35,647 nucleotides of DNA from IMG/VR virus record IMGVR_UViG_3300005295_000044, positions 1 through 35,647 of that record; one strand, written 5' to 3'. Below the pieces are notes generated by a model. The model worked only from the letters and a program-made list of their open reading frames with translations. It searched no databases and was not told where the DNA came from. Source of the DNA: a virus. A program made the position numbers and the translations under genes. Every line of letters starts with the position of its first letter. Positions within the stretch are counted from its first letter, which is position 1. Shown here one piece after another: positions 1 through 8,764 of the stretch.

Positions 1-671
1 CTACCGGGAAGAAATGTCTCACGCGAGACGCCGAGAGGAGAAAGAGCCAATCGGCCAAGGCCCTCAACATCTCCCGGCATTCCCGGCACAGAGGACGCAA
101 GGCCAATGGGTACGCCCTTCGTTACATCCGCGAAAAACTGATCGTTTTGCGCTTTTTGCTCGGGCGTGAGCGTGAGCGGCGTTTTGCCCTCCATTGTGCG
201 GCCGACTTGCGCGGCAAATCCGCCACGCTGCACGCGGGACGGAACGGGCGCGGCAGAATTTGGGATCAGATCATCGAACATGCCGCCGCCAGCAGCAGGC
301 TGAGATTCCCCCTGCTGCATCTCGGCCTCAAGCTGAGTGGCAAAGCTCTGCGCCGATTCTGGTTTGTCGAAGATGCCGAAATGCTCGCCCGTATCGCGAA
401 AGCGTTGGAGAACCGCTGCATCATCAACCGAACGGTCAGGCTTGACGCGGCGTAAATTCTTGCCGCCCGCCATGGTCGGAAGCAGAACTTCCTTCCCATC
501 AATATTGTAGGAAGCGGTCTTGACGTTACTGAATGAGCCGTCTGGGTTTTTGACCTTCGGGAATTTCTGATAGTCCCAAGGGCTCGCGGTGTAGGGCGTC
601 AATAGCCCACCAGGAAGCCCGCCCTGGTCCTGTTGCTCCTTCTTGGGAATGAGATCGTCAAACATCCCCAT
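1..671 (-). CDS. Partial internal-virion-type protein with FDDLIP motifs (C-terminal part off the window)
   Basis: The reading frame opens at ATG 671, overlapping the previous stop as TAATG, and runs off the left edge, so only about 223 N-terminal residues are visible. Residues 30-110 hold a module often seen in phage virion proteins: GSFSNVKT, then NIDGKEVLLPT, then a segment ending TGEHFGIFDKPESA. The short motif MFDDLIP occurs twice, at the extreme N-terminus and again near residue 125 after a Gly-rich linker. No enzymatic domain is visible in the part present. Its place at the end of the tail gene block suggests an internal or ejected virion protein, or the start of a larger multidomain protein. 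The role is inferred from position. Confidence 0.75.
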   Translation of the reverse strand, partial: MGMFDDLIPKKEQQDQGGLPGGLLTPYTASPWDYQKFPKVKNPDGSFSNVKTASYNIDGKEVLLPTMAGGKNLRRVKPDRSVDDAAVLQRFRDTGEHFGIFDKPESAQSFATQLEAEMQQGESQPAAGGGMFDDLIPNSAAPVPSRVQRGGFAAQVGRTMEGKTPLTLTPEQKAQNDQFFADVTKGVPIGLASSVPGMPGDVEGLGRLALSPLGVSRETFLPG

Positions 672-2041
672 TAGAGGCCACCCGGATCAATGCCGTTTTT
701 GCGAAGGCGCTCAATCACCTTGTCTCGCGGAGCACCGGCAGCAATAGCAGCGCGGGCCTCATCGAGCACACTACCGCCACCTGCCGACTGTTGCGCCGGG
801 GCGGCATTCCTGCGCTTCACCGCACCGGAGCGGATGCCAGTGACAACAGCGCGCGGATCAAGCTGATATTCCTTGGCCAATGCCTCGTATTGCTGATCTC
901 TGGAGGCTTGAATATCGTCTGCGCCCTCGTAGATTTTATCGGCTGCGTTGAGGAAATCCTTCCTCATGCTTGGCGTCATGCGCTTGCCTTGCCATAGCGA
1001 GCTGACGGCATCCCAAGAGATGCCAAGCCTTTCGAGAAGTGGCCGAGCGGTTGCTGCTGTAGCAAATTCGCTTTCACGAACCACAGAACCCGGATCGAGC
1101 AGCTTCACATACGAATAGAGCATGGAGAGATCACCAGCCGGCGACTCTGGCACCGATGAGATGCGCTGATAGGCGTCCTGGATCGCCTTGAACTCTCCCG
1201 ACACCGCGCGGTAATCGTCGCGCAGGGAATTGCCCATCTGGAATTTCTGGCCCGGCGAATCCGTCTGGACCGATGTTGGGACCGTGCCAGGGGGCGTGGT
1301 CTTCCACTGTCCGTCATCGTCCATGAATTCATATTCGCCGTTCTTGAACCGGCTCTGCCGAACGCCCTTGCCAGGGATCAGGATTGCGCCGCCTTGCGAG
1401 CCTCGCGATTGCTCCGTCTCCGTCTGCGTGAGTTTGTTCAGACCGGCTTTGTATTCGTCATCGGTGATGCGCTTTGCCTGCCAATCGGCGCGGAGTTGAG
1501 CAATTGGCGTAAGTGGGCGTTCTGTCGTGGCAGCTTGCGGGAAGGGATCGAACTTCCCGGTCTGTGCATTCCGCTGCCCCTGAAGTCCGCCAACGGTTTC
1601 CTCGCGCCACTCAGGCTCCTTGGGCAAGCTCTCCTTGAGGAATTGCGCTGCCGTGCCGAACTGCCCCGCAGCCGCCATGGCTTGCACGGCTGCCGATTGC
1701 GGAGCCCTCAGGTAATCGACTGGCGAATTTGCCCCGACTTGTACCTGATCAAGTTTCTGGCGCGCTTGGTCATAGCCGGGGGAGCCTACTTGCGGCGTGA
1801 TCGGGATTTGATCCGGGGGCGGAGCACCGGGCTTGAATGCCGATTTTGCGGCCTCAATCTGACTCTGTTGTTGGTTCCATTCCTGTTGCCGGTGTGCCCA
1901 CTCTTGTTTCTGCATCTCCATTTGCTGCTGGCGATATTGGGCCATCTGCTGTTGCTCACGCGCAGCAAGAATCCCGCGCCCCATGGGTGTCCATGGGAGG
2001 GTATTGCCGACAAAATCCAAGATGCCGGAAAGGAGAGGCAT
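671..2041 (-). CDS. Probable virion protein with Gln-rich coiled-coil N-terminus
   Basis: A 456-residue protein I do not recognise by family. Residues 25-70 are very rich in Gln, Glu and Lys (repeats such as QQQMAQYRQQQMEMQ) and should form a coiled coil. The middle is polar. The C-terminal third (about 270-400) looks like a helical folded domain. There is no signal peptide or membrane segment. It abuts the upstream Gly-rich gene with no gap and its stop overlaps the next start. Lying between the tail genes and the FDDLIP protein, it is most likely an internal or ejection protein of a short-tailed phage, by position only. Confidence 0.7.
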   Translation of the reverse strand: MPLLSGILDFVGNTLPWTPMGRGILAAREQQQMAQYRQQQMEMQKQEWAHRQQEWNQQQSQIEAAKSAFKPGAPPPDQIPITPQVGSPGYDQARQKLDQVQVGANSPVDYLRAPQSAAVQAMAAAGQFGTAAQFLKESLPKEPEWREETVGGLQGQRNAQTGKFDPFPQAATTERPLTPIAQLRADWQAKRITDDEYKAGLNKLTQTETEQSRGSQGGAILIPGKGVRQSRFKNGEYEFMDDDGQWKTTPPGTVPTSVQTDSPGQKFQMGNSLRDDYRAVSGEFKAIQDAYQRISSVPESPAGDLSMLYSYVKLLDPGSVVRESEFATAATARPLLERLGISWDAVSSLWQGKRMTPSMRKDFLNAADKIYEGADDIQASRDQQYEALAKEYQLDPRAVVTGIRSGAVKRRNAAPAQQSAGGGSVLDEARAAIAAGAPRDKVIERLRKNGIDPGGL

Positions 2042-2428
2042 CTACTTGCCTCCACTCATGAGCATCGATCCAATCCCAGCGGGAAACCCACCGGCTCCCG
2101 GCGTCCAATTTCCGCTCGTGGGATCGAATGACGCTTGGTTGCCACCAAGGCCACTCAACGCACCCATCAGCATGGAGTTAGGGCCGCTACCGCTGCTGCC
2201 GTGCTGAATCACTCCCGGCCCCTGTGCCATCGGCGCGGGCGGTGCGCTTCCCAAGCCAAGTCCGCCGCCACCCATAGGCGTGCCGCCGCCCATCGCGCCA
2301 CCCGCGAGCAATCCATGCTGCATGGGCGAGCCCTGCAACAGCTGGCGCAGATCGCGCCCGTCCAATTGCCCGCCACCAAATGCGCGCTGCATATACGGAA
2401 CGCTGAGAGGATCGATTGCCATTGGCAT
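2042..2428 (-). CDS. Small Gly/Met-rich virion-associated protein
   Basis: About 128 residues, very rich in Gly, Met, Pro and Ser (for example GGAMGGGTPMGGGGLG), so probably extended or disordered. The chosen ATG at 2428 sits about 6 bases after a GGAAAG ribosome-binding stretch. GTG 2431 and ATG 2422 in the same frame are alternatives. It is packed between two virion-type genes without gaps. No function can be assigned. Similar low-complexity proteins occur among internal virion proteins of short-tailed phages. Confidence 0.6.
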   Translation of the reverse strand: MPMAIDPLSVPYMQRAFGGGQLDGRDLRQLLQGSPMQHGLLAGGAMGGGTPMGGGGLGLGSAPPAPMAQGPGVIQHGSSGSGPNSMLMGALSGLGGNQASFDPTSGNWTPGAGGFPAGIGSMLMSGGK

Positions 2429-2431
2429 CAC

Positions 2432-3175
2432 CTACTTTCCAAAGAGCCGGAAGCCCGATGTATCGGTATGAGCAATCGGGGCCTCCATGAACGAACTGGT
2501 CTGCGAACCAAACGGCGCGCCAACGATGCTCATAAACTGGTTGAGCTTCTGCGCCGGGTTGTCGGCCAATGCCTGATTGTGCTGGTCATAGATCGAGCCC
2601 GCGCCCAGCATTGCATTCGCCGGCCCATATCGGGATTGCTCAACGCCCGGAGCCAAGCTCGCCGCACTCATCATCCGGTCGCGTTCGGACTGATAGGAAT
2701 CGAACAGCCGCCCCATCTGATTTTCAGCAGAGCCGAACATGTAGGGCGCGAGGCCCGTTGCTATTCCCTGCCCGACTGCCGCTTGTGCAAGCGGCGAATC
2801 TCCCGCACGCCCCGCGAGCGCAAAGTTGGACATCACTTGCGGAACGACTTGGTTCCCGATGCTGCTGGAGAGTTGGTCGATATAATCGTTTTTCCCCACG
2901 CCCCCCAACCAACCGGCAGGATCGAGATAGTTGCCCGAGAGCGTGTTGCCGAGCGCGCCAGCCGCCTGCTGGGGGAGTTGCGAACTCTGCGCGGTCTGTT
3001 GCGTCATGCTCAGGCCTTGCTCTGTCTGTGGCGAGAGTGGCGCGACAGTCGGCGGGCCGGTGAGCTGGTTCTGCGCTTCCGTGAAGCCCTGCTGGATGAG
3101 CGGTTGCTGCGGTGTCCATGGCGCGGACGAGCCGGTGCCTGTGGTCGTGCCGTAGGACGTTGAACCCTTGCCCAT
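2432..3175 (-). CDS. Phage structural protein of the internal/ejection type
   Basis: A 247-residue protein. Its N-terminus is a Gly/Ser/Thr stretch followed by APWTPQQPLIQQGFTEAQNQ, a start typical of a family of hypothetical virion proteins found next to tail genes in short-tailed phages. The rest is Ala/Gly/Gln-rich and probably helical, with no membrane segment. The start overlaps the preceding TAA as TAATG. It comes directly after the GNAT-like gene and before the Gly-rich protein, as expected of genes for proteins packed inside the capsid. The role is inferred from family resemblance and position. Confidence 0.65.
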   Translation of the reverse strand: MGKGSTSYGTTTGTGSSAPWTPQQPLIQQGFTEAQNQLTGPPTVAPLSPQTEQGLSMTQQTAQSSQLPQQAAGALGNTLSGNYLDPAGWLGGVGKNDYIDQLSSSIGNQVVPQVMSNFALAGRAGDSPLAQAAVGQGIATGLAPYMFGSAENQMGRLFDSYQSERDRMMSAASLAPGVEQSRYGPANAMLGAGSIYDQHNQALADNPAQKLNQFMSIVGAPFGSQTSSFMEAPIAHTDTSGFRLFGK

Positions 3176-3594
3176 TAGAACATCCTTCTGTGAAGCGTGT
3201 AGACAGGCTCAAACCCGTATTCGATCATTGTCCGGGTCCATCCGCCGCGACCGCCAAACTCCATCCCCTCGCAGTCCAGCGTTCTTGCGAACTTCTCGAT
3301 TTCAGTGACAAAGTGAATCCAGTTCTGCATTCCATGCTCACGCCCTGCCACAACGAGAATGTGCAGGAGCCTCATGCGCGGATACGTCACCATCTGCGTC
3401 ACGCAGCACGCGTGCGGCGTGCCTTCGTCACTGACTGCAAGCCATAGCTTCATGTTTCTGTTCATGAGCCCGTCGTAGACATCGCGCGGAAAGATCGTGA
3501 CGCCGCCGCCATACATGATGGCCTTCTCGATCCAGCCCTCTATGCGAGGCCACCAGCCCGGCGTGTCAGTCCATTTGGGCGTGATGAGGTTCAT
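3175..3594 (-). CDS. GNAT-fold acetyltransferase-like virion protein
   Basis: I place the start at ATG 3594, overlapping the upstream TGA (TGATG), giving 139 residues. A longer frame exists upstream, but it is antisense-like and Arg/Cys-rich. The order of motifs follows the GNAT fold: a beta segment MKLWLAVSDE, the strand MRLLHILVVAG in the middle, a helix with EIEKFARTLDC, and the end GRGGWTRTMIEYGFEPVY, which resembles the GR.GW...L...GF signature of GNAT-like proteins in short-tailed phages. The usual acetyl-CoA loop (Q/RxxGxG/A) is not clear, so it may be structural rather than catalytic. It may act in the particle or modify a host protein on entry. Confidence 0.7.
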   Translation of the reverse strand: MNLITPKWTDTPGWWPRIEGWIEKAIMYGGGVTIFPRDVYDGLMNRNMKLWLAVSDEGTPHACCVTQMVTYPRMRLLHILVVAGREHGMQNWIHFVTEIEKFARTLDCEGMEFGGRGGWTRTMIEYGFEPVYTLHRRMF

Positions 3595-5210
3595 CAGCCG
3601 TACTCGATAACGCGGACTGCACCACGCGCACCGCCGCCGCCCGCACCTGACGTATTGGTGTTGCGGCACGATCCACCGCCGCCGCCACCACCGCCTGGAG
3701 CCGCGCCCGCTGCGCCATCCCCCGCATTTGTTGTCGCGCTGGACCCACCAGAAGGACCGCCATCCCCGAAGAACGGGAATGTTGCATCTGACGCAGCTAT
3801 TGCGGCAGTCGCGCTGCTCACTGGACCAACAGTGCCGCCGCCTTCGCCGCGATCTGTAGTCGTCTGCTGAAACATACCCTTACCGGCACTGCCAAAGGCT
3901 GCACCGCCGAGTTGTCCAGCAGTAACGCCGCCCGCGGTTGTGATGAGCGCGCCCTGCGCGCCGCCACCGGGGCCGCCGTAGCCAAATGGCGTTCCGCCTT
4001 TTCCTCCAGACCCCGCTGTACCTAATGGAGCGCCCGCGCTGCCAGTCCCGAACCCAGGACTGGCGAACGGCGTTGTATATGCTTGGCCGTTCATCGCGCC
4101 CCACAGAGGGGAGTTCCTTGCAAAAGCTGTTCCGGGGGCAGCGCCGCTTGATAAACCAGCGGCTCCAGCGTTGCCGCCAGCAGCGGCAAGATACGCCCCG
4201 AAGGAAGATGGATTCCCCGCTGTTCCGCCAGTCCCGTTGCTTGTCCCCGTAACGCCAGCGGGGCCGCTAACTGAGCCGCCGACCGTGACGCTGACGGGGC
4301 TCGTAATGTCCGACGCTCGAAACCATGCCGCCGCCACCGCCCCAGCCGACCCGCCGCCACCACCAGAGCGGTTTGTCGCGTTCGTTCCTGCTGCACCAGA
4401 GCCCGCCGAGCCGCCACCACCAATCACTTCTACATAAAGAAGAACAGTGCTGGCGTTGAGGCTATGAGTGCCGTTCCCTGTGTGCTCAGTGGACGCGATG
4501 ACTGACAGGCCGCTACCACTCCCCGCTGGGACCGAATATGCGCCAGTGCCATCCAGATATTTTGTCGCGTCGTTCGGGGCCTTCGGCGCAAAGCCGTGCA
4601 TGGATGTACTGACGTTGAACGCCGTCGTATCGGTGAGAGAAAGATGCGTCTCCATAATTGAGCCGAGCTTGACGATGCCCGAAATCTGCGGAGTCGCGTC
4701 GTCATAGGTGAAATCAATTGTCCCCGTATCCGCGAGAATAAGGCCGACTGAATCCTGCGCCTGCTCATCCGTATAGGCACCGCCGCCAACATCCGCCCGC
4801 TGCGCCACAGACCACCAATTGGTATTGTCCGACTTAACGGTCATGAAGCTGTACTGAGCGGTGAGCGTTTGGGTCAGTGCCCCGTCAATCGTCTCAGTGC
4901 CCTTGGCATCGATGACAACGACGTTAACGCCGCCATCGATCTTCTTGACCGTCAGCAGCCGCCCCTCACGCCCCGCCGCCGTGAGCAAATAAATCGTGAT
5001 CGGATTGTCGGCCTTGCAGAGCAAGAGCGAGTCCGAATCCACCATCGTATAGGTGGAGGAGATGGTTGTGGGCGTGTCCGTTGGATGCAACGCGCGGTGG
5101 CTGATGCTGCGGTTCACCGCCCGCGCAAGCTGGCGCAGATGATCCTTGGTGTCCTGATACTCGATAGGAACCGATTGTTCTTGCCTTGAGACATCGCGGA
5201 TGGTCGGCAT
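3594..5210 (-). CDS. Tail fibre / adhesin with glycine-rich C-terminal domain
   Basis: A 538-residue protein with two parts. Residues 1-240 form a beta-rich fibre shaft containing an attachment-like repeat (segments TISSTYTMVDSDSLLLCKA and GRLLTVKKIDGGVNVVVID) of the kind found in many tail fibres. Residues 250-538 are extremely Gly-rich, with runs such as GGGGSAGSGAAG and GGGGGGGGSC. This is the composition of Gly-rich receptor-binding tips that fold as polyglycine-II bundles in some phage adhesins. Both ends overlap neighbouring genes (TGATG). It follows the tail hub gene. The receptor cannot be told from sequence. The assignment as fibre is strong and the fold of the tip is inferred. Confidence 0.85.
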   Translation of the reverse strand: MPTIRDVSRQEQSVPIEYQDTKDHLRQLARAVNRSISHRALHPTDTPTTISSTYTMVDSDSLLLCKADNPITIYLLTAAGREGRLLTVKKIDGGVNVVVIDAKGTETIDGALTQTLTAQYSFMTVKSDNTNWWSVAQRADVGGGAYTDEQAQDSVGLILADTGTIDFTYDDATPQISGIVKLGSIMETHLSLTDTTAFNVSTSMHGFAPKAPNDATKYLDGTGAYSVPAGSGSGLSVIASTEHTGNGTHSLNASTVLLYVEVIGGGGSAGSGAAGTNATNRSGGGGGSAGAVAAAWFRASDITSPVSVTVGGSVSGPAGVTGTSNGTGGTAGNPSSFGAYLAAAGGNAGAAGLSSGAAPGTAFARNSPLWGAMNGQAYTTPFASPGFGTGSAGAPLGTAGSGGKGGTPFGYGGPGGGAQGALITTAGGVTAGQLGGAAFGSAGKGMFQQTTTDRGEGGGTVGPVSSATAAIAASDATFPFFGDGGPSGGSSATTNAGDGAAGAAPGGGGGGGGSCRNTNTSGAGGGGARGAVRVIEYG

Positions 5211-6718
5211 CAGCGTTCACCCAAGAGCGTGTAATCGATTTCCATCCCCACATAGCGGGCGTTATCCATGCCAGCCGCGCCAACATTCACCGACATGGAG
5301 AACTTCTGAAACCGCCCAGCCGTTCTCATGGCTGCGAAGTTTTCCGCGTTGAGATTGACCGCCGTCAGAGACGCTGGCGTGGATGATGGCAGCGGGCTAT
5401 CCATCACCTTCGCGCTTACGCTCCCCGTTGGCGTGACGCCAAGGCCTGCATTATCCATGAGGAGACGCACGCCATTGCATTGCCAACGCCGCCCAGGAAC
5501 GGGCTGCAATACGTTCGTGCTGAAGACTGCCGTAACGGGCGTGTTGGATGTAAACGTGCAGAGCTGGTGACTGGTATTGAACGCGATCAGCTTGTGCGAA
5601 GGCTGGCCCTTGCGAATCTCGCCTATAACCTCTGCGGTCTCATCCCAACGCACCCAGCGTTTCTCATCGAAGCGGAAGCACAGCATCTCCTTGGCATAAC
5701 CAGCCGTATCGAGCGGGAATGCCCAGATGATGAGCTTATGGAGCGGGAATGCCGCAACGCTGATGTCATGCAGCCGCGTTTGCTCAACGACGCGCCAAAA
5801 ATGATCGTCCACCGTATGCTGGCCGATGCGCTCAACGCCCATGCCGGCGGTGATCCGCATGAAGCCCTCATGCGAGATGTAATAAACCGCTCCACCATAG
5901 GCGATGACAGAACTTGGGATGGGCGTTCCGGGCGCATACGGGATGGGCGAGAAATCAAAGATCGTGGTCCCGCCGATGTAGCGCATAACCTGGACCTGCT
6001 CTTGCTGGAAGATCAGGCCATACTCATTCCCGCCGATGACTTTCTGAACGCCGCCGCCGCTCTGCAAATCCTCGAAATCGCATTGGGTGGCAGGAGATGG
6101 CGTAAACGATGTGGGATCGCCAAACGCGCTCCACCACACACGAGAGGGCGCGTAATCGACCGTTGAACTCGTTGCGGTATCGATATTTCCTAGAACCAAA
6201 AACTGGCTGATGATGCCGATGTGCCGCGCCTTCGGCTTCGTCCCCGATGGGATAAGATCGGAGAAGGTCATCGTGGTAGAGCCACGAATGGGAATCGATT
6301 GGATATGATCGCTGAAGTTCGTTGCGATGATGCGCTGTTGCAGCGTGCCGGATGGGCGCGTGAACTCCGCGAACTCCCACAACTCGCCAGAGGCCGTATT
6401 GTAGGCAGCCCCGCCGATGCTGGAGAATGTGAACGTCGCCGTTACGGTCGAGAACGCGCGATAAAGCTTGGTGGCATCGCCCGCAAACACCATGTCCGCG
6501 CCCGCCTGATTGCGGAACGAGGCAACGCCCAGACACTTGCCCGTCAGGGATGGTGTCGTGACGACAGAGAGGCTACGCCTTGCCCACGAATATCCGTTCG
6601 TGCCGGGCAGCACATCAATGCACTGGTCCACCACCGCTATATCGGACCAGCGTTCCGGGGGCGTATAGTGCGGCCCCGCCGGGTTATGCGTGTTGAACGG
6701 GACAAAGAACTTGCTCAT
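5210..6718 (-). CDS. Tail hub / packaged-DNA stabilisation protein, P22 gp10-like
   Basis: A 502-residue, beta-rich protein. Segments such as YGLIFQQEQVQVMRYIGG, then a PI-x-YAPGTPIP turn, then VIAYGGAVYYISHEGFMRI match the pattern of the P22 gp10 stabilisation family (Phage_stabilise), which forms the short tail tube closing the capsid after packaging. Repeated W-containing strands further on (KRWVRWDETAEVI) fit a propeller-like fold. The start is ATGA-coupled to the small coiled-coil gene, and the gene lies between adaptor and tail fibre, exactly where a hub protein is expected. The family call comes from remembered motif pattern, not alignment. Confidence 0.7.
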   Translation of the reverse strand: MSKFFVPFNTHNPAGPHYTPPERWSDIAVVDQCIDVLPGTNGYSWARRSLSVVTTPSLTGKCLGVASFRNQAGADMVFAGDATKLYRAFSTVTATFTFSSIGGAAYNTASGELWEFAEFTRPSGTLQQRIIATNFSDHIQSIPIRGSTTMTFSDLIPSGTKPKARHIGIISQFLVLGNIDTATSSTVDYAPSRVWWSAFGDPTSFTPSPATQCDFEDLQSGGGVQKVIGGNEYGLIFQQEQVQVMRYIGGTTIFDFSPIPYAPGTPIPSSVIAYGGAVYYISHEGFMRITAGMGVERIGQHTVDDHFWRVVEQTRLHDISVAAFPLHKLIIWAFPLDTAGYAKEMLCFRFDEKRWVRWDETAEVIGEIRKGQPSHKLIAFNTSHQLCTFTSNTPVTAVFSTNVLQPVPGRRWQCNGVRLLMDNAGLGVTPTGSVSAKVMDSPLPSSTPASLTAVNLNAENFAAMRTAGRFQKFSMSVNVGAAGMDNARYVGMEIDYTLLGER

Positions 6719-6906
6719 GCCCGAACAGCATCCTTGGCGGGAATGGGCTTGCCGATTGCCGACTCATAGGCCTGTTCGAGATCGGCCTTGTCCGCATCGA
6801 GGCGGGCCAGTTCCGCATCGATCTCCGCTCTGCGCTTCAGGAGATTGAAACGGTCCTGCTCAACCTGGGTATGAGCGTTGAGAAGTGCGACCTCTGCCCT
6901 GCTCAT
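6715..6906 (-). CDS. Small coiled-coil protein between adaptor and tail hub
   Basis: A 63-residue, highly charged protein predicted to be one continuous helix. Heptad-like spacing of Leu is visible in FNLLKRRAEIDAELARLDAD and the following LEQAYESA. It overlaps both neighbours by 4 bases (ATGA at each end), so translation is coupled to the adaptor and hub genes. No family is recognised. It may be an assembly factor or chaperone for the tail, by position only. Confidence 0.7.
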   Translation of the reverse strand: MSRAEVALLNAHTQVEQDRFNLLKRRAEIDAELARLDADKADLEQAYESAIGKPIPAKDAVRA

Positions 6907-7670
6907 AGGCCATAGCCCCGAATTTTCCCGATGGCGTAGGCGTCAAAGGTCTTGTCCGCGAGCGCCTTGTAGGCGAACGCCTCCATTGCGCAGAGGAACG
7001 ATTCTCCGCGTTGCGCGATAATCGCCATTTCCTGAATGGCGTCTCCGTCCTTTGAATAGTTGATGAGGATGGATGCCTTTGCTCTTGCCCGGATCAGTGC
7101 AGCGCCATCCGTGGTCCAACCATTCGTCCGGTTCTTGTGGCTGGTCGTGGTCGTGACCGTCATGGTGAGAGAGCCGGCGAACACATGCTTGGTGGTCGTG
7201 CTGTCGGTAATCGAGGTCGGGAGGTAACGCTTGGTATACGTCGCCGCGAGCGTGCGTGTTGCGGACGACGGCGGGGCCAAGAGAATAACATTTCCCTCGA
7301 TTGCGTACTTGCTGGGGAGCGCGGTGCTATAGGCGGTCATCGAGGGCGCGAAGTTGATCCGCGACACCTCGTTCAGCGTCACCTTCTCCAGCTCGTGATA
7401 GCGTCCGGTATAGATGATCTCCAGACGCCGCATTTCGATGAAGTCGGGAGGCAGCGAGACGGCGGGGACAAACGCCGTCGCCGTAGCCCATTCGCTGCGA
7501 TAGGCCATATTCCAGCGAAAGGGCTGCGACTCATAGTGGGCTATCGCGTTATTGATCTCGCGATTTACGGCGGTGGCGAACGTCTCGCCCGAATTGCCGA
7601 AAGCATCAGCCAGCGACCGATTTAATTCGGACGCAATCTGCGCTCGCAATGCGTTTGTGTCGTTCGCCAT
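6903..7670 (-). CDS. Head-to-tail adaptor, SU10-type
   Basis: A 255-residue protein. The N-terminal pattern ASELNRSLADAF followed by INNAIAHYESQPFRWN is the hallmark of the phage SU10 adaptor family, whose members sit under the portal ring and connect it to the tail. A beta-rich middle with PPDFIEMRRLEIIY and a helical C-terminus complete the expected layout and length. A GGAG ribosome-binding site stands 8 bases before ATG 7670. It is followed by the small coiled coil and the hub, matching short-tailed phage gene order. Confidence 0.75.
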   Translation of the reverse strand: MANDTNALRAQIASELNRSLADAFGNSGETFATAVNREINNAIAHYESQPFRWNMAYRSEWATATAFVPAVSLPPDFIEMRRLEIIYTGRYHELEKVTLNEVSRINFAPSMTAYSTALPSKYAIEGNVILLAPPSSATRTLAATYTKRYLPTSITDSTTTKHVFAGSLTMTVTTTTSHKNRTNGWTTDGAALIRARAKASILINYSKDGDAIQEMAIIAQRGESFLCAMEAFAYKALADKTFDAYAIGKIRGYGL

Positions 7671-7723
7671 TTACGCATCTCCAGCCCGCTTGCCTTTGAG
7701 CGAAAGAGTTGGACGCTTAGGCT

Positions 7724-7945
7724 TTAGTACTGGCCGAAGCCCTTTGAGGTCGGAGCCCTGCGCGTGGTGGACTTCCCCTTGCCCGCGCTCGTTCCGCGAC
7801 GGGCCTTGCTGAAGTCGCCCCCGCCCGATTCGACCGTCCCCTCGTACTTCGCTGCCGGGGCCGAGCTGTACTGGCTCTCCTTGCCCTTGTTGTCGTTCTG
7901 GCCTTCCCAGCCCGGCGCTCCGCGATATGACTTGCTCTTGCCCAT
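7724..7945 (-). CDS. Small basic Gly/Ser/Lys-rich protein
   Basis: A 73-residue protein from ATG 7945 (MGKSKSYRGAPGWEGQ...). An AAGGAG site lies about 10 bases before this ATG. An in-frame GTG 9 bases upstream is too close to that site to be the likely start. The protein is rich in Lys, Arg, Gly and Ser, has no hydrophobic core and is probably disordered, so it could bind DNA or capsid. A gap of 53 bases separates it from the adaptor start. A longer frame on the same strand (7671-8012) lacks protein-like composition over this stretch. Confidence 0.6.
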   Translation of the reverse strand: MGKSKSYRGAPGWEGQNDNKGKESQYSSAPAAKYEGTVESGGGDFSKARRGTSAGKGKSTTRRAPTSKGFGQY

Positions 7946-7987
7946 GATGCTCACTCTCCTTGCGTAAAACGTTGACTTGCCGTCGCC

Positions 7988-8764
7988 TCAAAACTGATTT
8001 CCCTGTTTCCACCGTGGCGCAGGCTCGCGCACAAGCTCGTTGATCGGGTTCTCCGTCTCATCGGGCTCCAGATATGTTGCCCATTCGTGGGCGTGCTCAT
8101 CCCTTGCCCGCGCCGCATAGTCGGGCGTCCCGAGGGTGAAGTGGACCAGCTTTGCGTCAGGATTCGGCTCGTCATAACCAACGAGGTGATTCCATTCTTT
8201 CGGCAGCGCGCCGATTTCCGCATCATTGGTCCAGAGCATCGCGTGGAGGTCGGAGCCCGGCTGATTGTTGACCTTATGGACCGTGAGCTTTTGCGTGCGG
8301 TCGGGATGCATGAGCATCACGCTCGACCAGTTCTTGCGGAAATATCGCGGCTGTTCCATGCCGTCGAATTTCGTCGCTTCTTTGGGCTGATGCTGATGCT
8401 GGACGCACATGACCGACTTGGTGTCATCCCAGGCGTCGAACAACTCGTTAATGTCGGCCCGTAGCAATATGTCGGGATCGGTGAATAGCACGGGATCGTG
8501 AATCCCCATTGCACGGGCCAACTCGGGAACGCAGAAGCGGGAGAACGAGAAATCGGTAGAGAACGGCTTGCCGTCCACTTCATCGATTTTCTGTCCATTG
8601 GGGCGAACCTGATACTGCCGCCAATAGAAGCCTGCCCTGCGAAGTTCATGATCTTTAAGCGGGATGACGAACACCTTGTTCTTCGCATGGCGCTCGTAGG
8701 ACCTGAGCGCGATCTTCAGCGCCAGCTCGTCGCGTGGATCGGCCCCGATAAACCAGTACCTCAT
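7988..8764 (-). CDS. Glycosyltransferase-like protein (GT-A / GT8-like)
   Basis: A 258-residue soluble protein. The N-terminal strand RYWFIGADPRDELALKI and the motif FTDPDILLRAD (residues 94-104) look like the nucleotide-sugar and metal-binding DxD region of GT-A-fold transferases such as family 8. Near residues 212-221, VHFTLGTPDY resembles the conserved C-terminal His-containing strand. It would transfer a sugar from a nucleotide donor, acceptor unknown. It is ATGA-coupled to a membrane peptide and lies in one block with a methyltransferase and a TPR glycosyltransferase, suggesting joint modification of virion or host glycans. Family-level confidence is moderate. Confidence 0.65.
   Translation of the reverse strand: MRYWFIGADPRDELALKIALRSYERHAKNKVFVIPLKDHELRRAGFYWRQYQVRPNGQKIDEVDGKPFSTDFSFSRFCVPELARAMGIHDPVLFTDPDILLRADINELFDAWDDTKSVMCVQHQHQPKEATKFDGMEQPRYFRKNWSSVMLMHPDRTQKLTVHKVNNQPGSDLHAMLWTNDAEIGALPKEWNHLVGYDEPNPDAKLVHFTLGTPDYAARARDEHAHEWATYLEPDETENPINELVREPAPRWKQGNQF

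Noticed and set aside
1394-3163. Long rightward frames opposite the virion genes
   Set aside because: They are shadows of the leftward genes. They are rich in Arg/Leu/Cys and have no domains or ribosome sites.
7671-8012. A leftward frame of 113 residues overlapping the small basic protein
   Set aside because: Composition is Arg/Gln/Gly-rich and antisense-like, while the alternative frame at 7724-7945 has a ribosome site and a protein-like sequence.
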